The translations under genes were made by a program, and so were the position numbers. A stretch of 64,000 bases of DNA from Microbacterium paraoxydans (GTDB taxonomy: Bacteria > Actinomycetota > Actinomycetes > Actinomycetales > Microbacteriaceae), in NCBI RefSeq assembly GCF_020524545.1, contig NZ_JAIVLG010000006.1:62001-126000 (forward strand), read 5' to 3'. The notes under the pieces are model-generated. The model did no database searches. It saw only the letters and a program-made list of their open reading frames with translations, and was not told the DNA's origin. Shown here in pieces: positions 58,131-64,000 of this stretch (the first letter of the stretch is position 1; every line of letters begins with the position of its first letter).

Positions 58131-59105
58131 ATGACCGCGCCATACATCCTCGTCAGCGACTGCGACCTGCCGGGAACCGTCATCGAAGACACGCTCCGGC
58201 AGGCGGGCCTGCGTGCCGAGCGGGCCGCCTCCGGAGCCCTCGAAGACATCGCCGCTCTCGGAGCCGATGCCGAAGGTCTCGTCGTGCAGTGGGCGCAGAT
58301 CACGGGTGAGGTGATGGATCGGATGCCGAACCTCCGCATCATCAGCCGGGTCGGGATCGGCTACGACATGGTCGATGTCGAGGCGGCATCCGCTCGCGGC
58401 ATCGCCGTCGCGAACACTCCGAGCTACTGCATCGAAGAGGTCGCCGCGCACACGATCGCGATGATCATGACGCAGGCGCGCGGACTCCCCGCCTACGACC
58501 GCGGTGTGCGCGCCGGCGTCTGGAAGGCGGTCGATGCCCACCCGCTCGCCGTGCGCCCCTCGGCCACCACGGTCTCGGTCCTGGGCTTCGGCCGCATCGG
58601 CTCGATGGTCGCCCGCGGGTGTCGTGCGCTCGGCTTCCGTGTGCTCGTCGCCGACCCCTACGCCTCCCCGGACGCGGTGCGCGAGGCCGGATGCGAGCTC
58701 GCCGAGGTTCCGGATGCCGTCGCGCGGGCCGACGTCCTCACCCTGCATGTGCCGCTGACCGCGGAGACCCGCCATCTGATCGATGCCGCAGCCCTCGCGA
58801 GCATGAAGCAGGGAGCCGTCGTGGTGAACACCTGCCGCGGTCCGCTCATCGACGAGGAGGCGCTGGCCGCGTCCCTCCGCTCCCGGCACGTGGGTGCCGC
58901 GGCGCTCGACGTGTTCGCGGGAGAACCCCTCGCCGCCGATTCCCCGCTGCGTGACCTCGACGGCGTGCTGCTCACTCCGCACGCCGCCTGGTACTCGCCC
59001 GAGGCGCTGGCGGACCTGCCCGTGCACGCGGCCGAGAACATCATCCGCTACCTGGCCGGCCAATCGGTGCCGATCGTCAACCCGACCCACGCTGCTGCGC
59101 GCTGA
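58131..59105 (+). CDS. D-2-hydroxyacid dehydrogenase (C-terminal-binding/PGDH-like)
   Basis: 324 residues. The NAD motif is VLGFGRIGSMVARGCRALGF. Catalytic Arg lies in VVNTCRGPLIDEEAL, Glu in FAGEPLAADSPL and His in LLTPHAAWYSPEAL. The typical N-terminal substrate domain has RIISRVGIGYDMVDVEAASA. Enzymes of this type act on glycerate, lactate or related 2-oxoacids. It starts 7 bp after the operator and is followed after 14 bp by an FAH-family hydrolase. A role in converting the small acid released by cleavage is plausible. Confidence 0.93.
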   Translation: MTAPYILVSDCDLPGTVIEDTLRQAGLRAERAASGALEDIAALGADAEGLVVQWAQITGEVMDRMPNLRIISRVGIGYDMVDVEAASARGIAVANTPSYCIEEVAAHTIAMIMTQARGLPAYDRGVRAGVWKAVDAHPLAVRPSATTVSVLGFGRIGSMVARGCRALGFRVLVADPYASPDAVREAGCELAEVPDAVARADVLTLHVPLTAETRHLIDAAALASMKQGAVVVNTCRGPLIDEEALAASLRSRHVGAAALDVFAGEPLAADSPLRDLDGVLLTPHAAWYSPEALADLPVHAAENIIRYLAGQSVPIVNPTHAAAR

Positions 59106-59119
59106 CCGGAAGATCATCC

Positions 59120-59974
59120 ATGGAACTCCTGCGGCTCGGCCCCCTCGGCCACGAACGTCCCTTCGTGCGGAAGGCGGGCGTCACCTACGACCTGTCACCG
59201 CTCACCGCCGAGATCGACGGCGCCTTCCTCGCCGCAGACGGCATCGCGCGCGTGCGTGATGCCCTCGGGCGGGGAGAGCTCACTCCGGCTGCGGTCGACG
59301 GACTGCGCGTCGGCGCTCCGATCGCCCGCCCGACCGCCGTGGTCTGCATCGGCCAGAACTACGCGGCCCATGCGGCCGAGTCCGGATCCGAGCCGCCCGA
59401 GCACCCGGTGATCTTCTTCAAGCACCCCAACACCGTGGTCGGCCCGGACGATGTCGTGCTCCTTCCGCCGGGCGCGGAGAAGGTCGATTGGGAGGTCGAG
59501 CTGGCGGTCGTGATCGGCAAGACCGCACGATACCTGTCCTCACCGGAGGCTGCCCGCGAGGTCATCGCCGGGTACACGATCTCGAACGATGTCTCGGAGC
59601 GCGCGTATCAGCTCGAGGTCTCGGGAGGCCAGTGGTCCAAGGGGAAGTGCTCCGAGAGCTTCAACCCGCTCGGACCGGCACTCGTGCCCGCAGACGAGGT
59701 CGACCCGCAGGCGCTGCGGCTGCGCTCGTTCGTGAACGGCGAGCCACGCCAGGACTCGTCGACGGCGGACATGATCTTCTCCGTGCTGCAGATCGTGCAC
59801 GAGCTGAGCCAGTATCTGGTGCTCGAGCCGGGGGACATGATCAACACCGGGACGCCGCAGGGCGTCGCGCTGTCCGGCCGCTTCCCCTACCTGCAGGACG
59901 GCGATGAGATGACGATCGAGATCGACGGCCTCGGGCGGCAGCACCAACGCACCGAGCGGGTCGTCCTCGGCTGA
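59120..59974 (+). CDS. Fumarylacetoacetate hydrolase (FAH) family protein
   Basis: 284 residues. CIGQNYAAHAAESG, PVIFFKHPNTVVGPDD and VDWEVELAVVIG give the metal-binding Glu residues of the FAH fold. ISNDVSERAYQLEVSGGQWS and MINTGTPQGVAL are typical of the 2,4-diketo-3-deoxy-sugar-acid hydrolases and acylpyruvases. It would cleave a diketo acid to pyruvate and a short acid, closing the pathway formed by the SDR and dehydratase genes. It is the second gene of the operon behind 58111. Confidence 0.92.
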   Translation: MELLRLGPLGHERPFVRKAGVTYDLSPLTAEIDGAFLAADGIARVRDALGRGELTPAAVDGLRVGAPIARPTAVVCIGQNYAAHAAESGSEPPEHPVIFFKHPNTVVGPDDVVLLPPGAEKVDWEVELAVVIGKTARYLSSPEAAREVIAGYTISNDVSERAYQLEVSGGQWSKGKCSESFNPLGPALVPADEVDPQALRLRSFVNGEPRQDSSTADMIFSVLQIVHELSQYLVLEPGDMINTGTPQGVALSGRFPYLQDGDEMTIEIDGLGRQHQRTERVVLG

Positions 59975-60089
59975 CCTCGAGGTATCCCCGGCGGCCTGTG
60001 CCCGGGGCACGGTTTCTTTCGCTGAGTGCACCGTGCCTCGGGCAGAGGCCGTCGCGATGGGGGAGCATCGCCTCGCGTGCTCAGGCGTT

Positions 60090-60154
60090 CCCGCCGCATC
60101 AGGCCGTTGCGTTCGACATCAGCCTGTTCTCGCGGGATCGCCTGATGCGGCGGG
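60090..60154. repeat. Intergenic palindrome (copy B), probable bidirectional terminator
   Basis: Perfect 15-bp arms CCCGCCGCATCAGGC/GCCTGATGCGGCGGG (60090-60104, 60140-60154). The 17-mer CGCCGCATCAGGCCGTT (60092-60108) is the exact complement of 29275-29291 in copy A. Both lie between convergent genes, here FAH and the SMP-30-type gene. Confidence 0.7.
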
Positions 60155-60165
60155 AGCGAGCGACC

Positions 60166-61014
60166 CTAGCCGGCGAAGGGCAGGACCGGGACGCCGCGCA
60201 CGCCGGGGCGTACGGCGAACACCGACCCCGCTTCGGTGCCGTGATCGGCGGGCAGGCCCTGCGCGGAGGTCGTGATGTAGAGCGTGCCGAGGTCGTCTTC
60301 GCCGAAGGTGCAGGCCGACACCTGCGGAACGGGCAGGGCGATCCTCTCCCTCAGCGCCCCGGAGGCGTCATAGCCATGGACCGCGCCCCCACCCCAGAGC
60401 GCGACCCACACGCTGCCGTCCGCAGCGACGGTCAGGCCGTCGGGCAGCCCCAGGTGCTCGGGAACCGTGACGAAGGTGCGCCGTCCGCGCAGCTCGCCCT
60501 CGTTCACGTCGAACACGTCGATGCGGCTGGTCATGGTGTCGACGTAGTACGCCCGGCGACCGTCTGGCGAGAAGCCGACGCCGTTCGAGACCGTGGTGTG
60601 CGCCAGCACCGTCGTGACCGAGAGGTCCGCGTCGATCCGCAGCACGGTCCCGGCATCGGGCGTCGCGTCGTAGGCCATCGACCCCGCGAGCAGGCGTCCT
60701 TGAGGGTCGCAGCATCCGTCGTTCAGGCGTACGCGGTCATCGTCGAGCAGGGTCGCGACCGCTTTCGCGTCGCCGTCGGCGTCGTCGGCGAGGTACACGG
60801 TGCGGGCGCCGACGGCCACCAACCCGCCGCCGACCCGGGGGCGTGCGAACGCGAGGTATTCGTCATCGATGTGCCGGCGGATCACGCCGTCGTCGCGCAG
60901 GGTGAGCAGGTCGCCGGCTCCGCCGTCGACCCAGCGCAGTCCACCCCATCCGGCCCACCACACGGGTCCTTCGGCGTGGTGGGCGACCGGGCCGGTGACG
61001 TTCTCCGCGCTCAT
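60166..61014 (-). CDS. SMP-30/gluconolactonase family protein
   Basis: 282 residues. The six-bladed propeller lactonase family is shown by AEGPVWWAGWGGLRWVDGGA (metal Glu), RLNDGCCDPQGRLLAGSMAY (Asn), TTVSNGVGFSPDGRRAYYVD and LPDGLTVAADGSVWVALWGG. It opens sugar lactones to acids with a divalent metal. No signal peptide. The ATG at 61014 overlaps the stop of a membrane-anchored helical protein gene. The enzyme would provide the lactone-opening step for the sugar-oxidation pathway encoded nearby, although no operator copy is seen at its promoter. Confidence 0.9.
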   Translation of the reverse strand: MSAENVTGPVAHHAEGPVWWAGWGGLRWVDGGAGDLLTLRDDGVIRRHIDDEYLAFARPRVGGGLVAVGARTVYLADDADGDAKAVATLLDDDRVRLNDGCCDPQGRLLAGSMAYDATPDAGTVLRIDADLSVTTVLAHTTVSNGVGFSPDGRRAYYVDTMTSRIDVFDVNEGELRGRRTFVTVPEHLGLPDGLTVAADGSVWVALWGGGAVHGYDASGALRERIALPVPQVSACTFGEDDLGTLYITTSAQGLPADHGTEAGSVFAVRPGVRGVPVLPFAG

Positions 61015-61841
61015 GCGTCGTCGCGCGGCGGTGCGGGACGCAGCGGGTCGGCCCGGGGAATCCGCTCCGGCTCCGGTTCGGGCGCGGTGTCGGCGGCGGT
61101 GGCGTGCGCCGGCAGCTCCCGCGCGACCTGCTTCTCGAGCACGGTGACGGCATCTTCGGAGAGCAGGATGAGTCCGTCGAGCTCCTCGCGTACACGCTTG
61201 TACGCGACGTTGCGCTCGGCCTGCGTGGCCGATTCGTCGACGGCGACCTTGAGCAGCTGCTGCGCCCGCTCGAGGCGCTTGCGCTCCGGCTCCGTGAAGG
61301 TCGAGTCGCGGAGGCGCCTGGCGTCCTTCTCCGCGATCTCGAACGCGACGGCGTAGTCGCCGACCGCCTGCAGGTACTCGGTGATCTGCTGCTCCGACAC
61401 CTTCGCGTCGGCCGACGCCGGTCGCAGGGCATCCGCGGTCTTCTTCGCGCGCAGGAAGGCGGCGGTCAGGGGCTGGCGTCCGTCGCTCATGGCCGGGAAG
61501 GCGATGAGCTTCGCGACGTCGAGCTCGTAGTCGAGCCAGCGTGCGGTGATCTCGTCGTGCTCGGCGAACAGGCGCGCGAGCAGATCGTTCGGAGCGACGG
61601 ATGCGGTCGTGTCGACCACGGCAGGGCCGCGGCGCTTGGACTGCTGGTTCAGGGCGCGCGCCTCGATCTCGGCGGTCTTCAGCTGCGCCTTGATGCGAAG
61701 GGTCTCCAGACGGCGCTCGTGACGGCGCTTGGAGTTGCGCTCCCAGGCCTTCGCCGCACCGCCGGCCATTCCCATGATCGGGAAGATGAGCCACCAGTAG
61801 TTCCCCGCGAAGTTCCAGAAGCCCTGGATGAACTCTTCCAT
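61011..61841 (-). CDS. Membrane-anchored coiled-coil protein of unknown function
   Basis: 276 residues. One N-terminal membrane segment (NYWWLIFPIMGMAGGAAKAW) is followed by long charged helices (SKRRHERRLETLRIKAQLKT; DARRLRDSTFTEPERKRLER) and a Pro/Glu-rich disordered tail. I do not recognise a named family. The orientation suggests a cytoplasmic coiled coil tethered to the membrane, perhaps a scaffold. It overlaps the SMP-30-type gene by ATGA and follows a SHOCT-domain membrane protein gene by 43 bp. Confidence 0.8.
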   Translation of the reverse strand: MEEFIQGFWNFAGNYWWLIFPIMGMAGGAAKAWERNSKRRHERRLETLRIKAQLKTAEIEARALNQQSKRRGPAVVDTTASVAPNDLLARLFAEHDEITARWLDYELDVAKLIAFPAMSDGRQPLTAAFLRAKKTADALRPASADAKVSEQQITEYLQAVGDYAVAFEIAEKDARRLRDSTFTEPERKRLERAQQLLKVAVDESATQAERNVAYKRVREELDGLILLSEDAVTVLEKQVARELPAHATAADTAPEPEPERIPRADPLRPAPPRDDA

Positions 61842-61884
61842 GATGGGCTCAGCCTACTGCGCTGAGCCCATCACGAGAGGGCTG

Positions 61885-62322
61885 TCAGCTCAGCGCCTTG
61901 GCCTTGAGGGCGTCGTACTCCTCCTGGGTGATGGCCCCGGACTCGTGCAGCGCACGGGCCTTGGCGATCTCGTCGGCCGCGCTGGTGGCGGTGCCGCCGG
62001 CCACCGACTTGATGTACTCGGACTGCGCGTCCTGGATGCGCTGTGCCTGTGCGGCGCTGCGCTCACCCATGCCGCGTCCGCGCGCGATGAGGTACACGAG
62101 GGCGGTGACGATGGGGAAGAAGAGCAGGAAGATCACCCACACCGCCTTCCACCACCCGTTGAGCTTGTGGTCGCGGAACAGGTCGCCGATGATCGCGACG
62201 AGCACGAACAGGTAGCTGACGAAGACGAAGATCGTCAGGAACCACCAGATGATGTCCCAGAACGAACCCCAGAAGCCCTGGTACTCGTAGCTGATCGGGG
62301 TGATGGTCTCGAGAAGTCGCAT
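61885..62322 (-). CDS. Small SHOCT-domain membrane protein
   Basis: About 145 residues from the ATG at 62322 (AAGGGA upstream). Two membrane segments of the PLDc_N-like type come first (DIIWWFLTIFVFVSYLFVLV, WKAVWVIFLLFFPIVTALVY). A C-terminal SHOCT motif follows: ADEIAKARALHESGAITQEE, then YDALKAKALS. SHOCT modules are short oligomerisation or DNA/protein-contact helices common in actinobacterial membrane proteins. The function is unknown; it may partner the coiled-coil protein encoded next. Confidence 0.88.
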   Translation of the reverse strand: MRLLETITPISYEYQGFWGSFWDIIWWFLTIFVFVSYLFVLVAIIGDLFRDHKLNGWWKAVWVIFLLFFPIVTALVYLIARGRGMGERSAAQAQRIQDAQSEYIKSVAGGTATSAADEIAKARALHESGAITQEEYDALKAKALS

Positions 62323-62406
62323 GTCTGTTCCCTTCAGAGCGACGGTGAGCAACAGCTCACGGTATCGTCGCGCGACCCTCGAACGCCATAGCGGATGTCG
62401 AAGATG

Positions 62407-63645
62407 TCACCAGTCGTGAACGGTCCCGTCGCGCAGGCGGTTGTACGGCAGATAGGCCCGCTCGTACGGATACCTGCCCGCTTCGTCGATGTCGAGCTCG
62501 ACTCCGAGGCCGGGCTTGTCGCCGGGGTGCAGGCAGCCGTCGGACCAGGTGAACGATTGCTGGAACACCTGGTCGGTGCGTGCACCGTGCTGCATGTACT
62601 CCTGGATCCCGAAGTTGTGGATCGACAGTCCCAGATGCATCGCCGCGGCCATGCCGACCGGGGAGATGTCGGTCGGGCCGTGCATGCCGGACTTGATCTG
62701 GTACATCGCCGCGTAGTCGAGGGTCTTCTTCAGGGCGCTGATGCCGCCCATGTGGGTGACCGCGCCGCGGACGTAGTCGATGAGCTGTTCGCGGATGAGG
62801 TCCTTGAAGTCCCAGACCGTGTTGAAGATCTCGCCGATCGCCAGCGGGGTCGTGGTGTGCCGACGGACCAGACGCAGCGCCTCCTGGTTCTCGGCGGGGG
62901 TGCAGTCCTCCAACCAGAACAGGTCGTACGGCTCCAGGTCCTTCCCCAGCCGCGCGGCCTGGATGGGCGTCATCCGGTGGTGTCCGTCGTGAAGCAGCGG
63001 CAGGTCGGGGCCGAACTCGCCGCGCACGGCCTCGAACACGCCGGGCAGGTGATTCAGATAGGCGCGGGTGTCCCAGTCCTCCTCCACGGGCTTCGCGCCG
63101 CGGCGGGCGGGCTCGTGGTCGTAGCGGGCCTCGCCGCCGAACGTGTCGGCAGTCTGCGAGGCGATGCCGTAGATCGCCTTGAGGCCGGGCACGCCGGTCT
63201 GCACCCGGATCGCCCGGTACCCCTGCTCCTGGTGCGCTCGGATCGAGTCGAACAGCTCGGGCAGCTCCTTGCCGGAGGCGTGCCCGTACGCCAGCAGCCC
63301 GTTGCGGGAGGCCCCGCCGAGCAGCTGATACACCGGGAGGCCGGCGACCTTGCCCTTGATGTCCCACAGCGCCATGTCGACGGCCGCGATCGCGGCCATC
63401 GTGACGGGTCCGCGACGCCAGTAGGCGCTGCGGTACAGGAACTGCCAGGTGTCCTCGATCCGCGACTCGTCGGCACCGATCAGCAGAGGCACGACGTGCT
63501 CGGTCAGGTAGGCGACCACGGCGAGCTCGCGCCCGTTCAGGGTCGCATCGCCGAGTCCCGTCACCCCGTCCGCGGTCGTGAGCTTGAGGGTGACGAAATT
63601 GCGGTCGGGGCTGGTGACGATCACCTCGGCCTTGTCGATGGTCAT
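62407..63645 (-). CDS. manD: D-mannonate dehydratase (ManD subfamily, enolase superfamily)
   Basis: 412 residues, the normal length for ManD. The sequence follows characterised ManD throughout: [60 protein letters not shown]. The active site includes [11 protein letters not shown] (metal Asp and His), [20 protein letters not shown] (Glu) and [11 protein letters not shown] (Glu). It dehydrates D-mannonate, and in some members D-gluconate, to 2-keto-3-deoxygluconate. The ATG at 63645 overlaps the amidohydrolase stop by ATGA. Confidence 0.95.
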   Translation of the reverse strand: MTIDKAEVIVTSPDRNFVTLKLTTADGVTGLGDATLNGRELAVVAYLTEHVVPLLIGADESRIEDTWQFLYRSAYWRRGPVTMAAIAAVDMALWDIKGKVAGLPVYQLLGGASRNGLLAYGHASGKELPELFDSIRAHQEQGYRAIRVQTGVPGLKAIYGIASQTADTFGGEARYDHEPARRGAKPVEEDWDTRAYLNHLPGVFEAVRGEFGPDLPLLHDGHHRMTPIQAARLGKDLEPYDLFWLEDCTPAENQEALRLVRRHTTTPLAIGEIFNTVWDFKDLIREQLIDYVRGAVTHMGGISALKKTLDYAAMYQIKSGMHGPTDISPVGMAAAMHLGLSIHNFGIQEYMQHGARTDQVFQQSFTWSDGCLHPGDKPGLGVELDIDEAGRYPYERAYLPYNRLRDGTVHDW

Positions 63646-64000
63646 GCGATCCCTCCTGCGGTGGCGTGTGCACCGGTCGTCGTCTCGATGAGCTCGCCGG
63701 CGATGCGCACCTCGCGCGGGCGGATGCAGGCATCTCCGGGCGCCCAGTCGAACAGCAGCACGTCCGCGCGCGCCCCGATGGTCCAGTGCGGGCCGTCGGC
63801 GAGGACCGCGGCCGGTGCCGCGCTCGCGAGCCGCATCGCCGTGCCCAGAGACCCCGTCACGCGCGCGACGGTCGCGACACCCACGTCGAGCGTCTGCACC
63901 GATCCGGCGAGGAACCCGGTCGAGACGTGCCGCAGAGCGCCGTCCTCGGCGAGGTACACACCGCCACCGACGGTGGACAGGCCGCCATCGCGGAGGGCGG
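63642..64000 (-). CDS. Amidohydrolase family protein, C-terminal part (5' end outside window)
   Basis: About 119 codons are visible; the frame is open at the right edge ([20 protein letters not shown]) and stops at 63642. [20 protein letters not shown], then a barrel-end strand and [20 protein letters not shown], match the closing part of NagA/AgaA-type amidohydrolases with the re-formed beta-sandwich. It overlaps ManD by ATGA, so the two are co-transcribed, which suggests a sugar-derivative deacetylase or lactonase role. The catalytic metal site lies outside the window. Confidence 0.85.
   Translation of the reverse strand, partial: ALRDGGLSTVGGGVYLAEDGALRHVSTGFLAGSVQTLDVGVATVARVTGSLGTAMRLASAAPAAVLADGPHWTIGARADVLLFDWAPGDACIRPREVRIAGELIETTTGAHATAGGIA

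Overview
The window is high-GC, densely coded DNA from an actinobacterium, most probably Microbacterium or a close Microbacteriaceae relative. This is inferred from codon and base usage, a LAxTG-type (sortase E) surface protein, several probably leaderless genes, and the protein families present; no rRNA or other marker settles it. I see no tRNA, rRNA, CRISPR array, insertion sequence or prophage. The gene order looks like ordinary chromosome carrying many accessory transport, regulation and sugar-catabolism loci.

Layout. (1) 1-3.7 kb, minus strand: sigma factor, small beta-rich protein, cytosolic subtilase and a TPR protein cut by the window edge; this resembles actinobacterial sigma/subtilase/TPR(-CHAT) modules. 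(2) 3.8-5.8 kb: divergent MFS exporter and ArsR-like regulator sharing one operator. (3) 5.9-7.9 kb: GntR(YtrA-like)-ABC ATPase-ABC permease operon. (4) 8-12.9 kb: an rRNA-methyltransferase-like gene, then a ProVWX glycine-betaine importer. (5) 13-15.3 kb: PadR-DUF1048-DrrAB-like ABC operon with a repeated operator. (6) 15.5-20.8 kb: a giant cell-wall protein with nine DUF11-type repeats, convergent with a large LuxR/MalT-like regulator. (7) 23.4-29.2 kb: MerR regulator divergent from an alpha/beta hydrolase, SGNH hydrolase, Cmx-like exporter with a candidate leader peptide, and a GH15 enzyme. (8) 29.3-30.3 kb: CorA.

(9) 30.6-43.6 kb is a sugar locus. A ROK regulator with two Gfo/Idh/MocA oxidoreductases reads left. 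A family-1 binding protein, two permeases, an epimerase-like protein, a DapA-like aldolase, a hydroxyacid dehydrogenase and a GNAT protein read right, followed by a Tat-exported beta-helix protein. No importer ATPase is present, so a shared MsiK-type ATPase is likely.

(10) 43.7-60 kb is a second catabolic locus around a GntR/FCD regulator. Copies of a TTGCTATAGCAA-like palindrome lie in front of the regulator, a family-5 binding-protein importer operon that also carries a ceramidase-like hydrolase, an SDR/enolase-superfamily/SDR operon, another SDR and a hydroxyacid dehydrogenase/FAH-hydrolase operon. These sites tie the genes into one local regulon that looks like a non-phosphorylative sugar or sugar-acid pathway (oxidation, dehydration, oxidation, C-C cleavage). 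DinB, a zinc-ribbon/nuclease-fold protein and an NTF2-like protein sit inside it. (11) 60-64 kb: SMP-30-type lactonase, two small membrane proteins, D-mannonate dehydratase (ManD) and the end of an amidohydrolase gene.

Many genes overlap by ATGA or TGATG, so operon membership is often clear. Convergent junctions usually carry strong hairpins, some of which recur as related intergenic palindromes.
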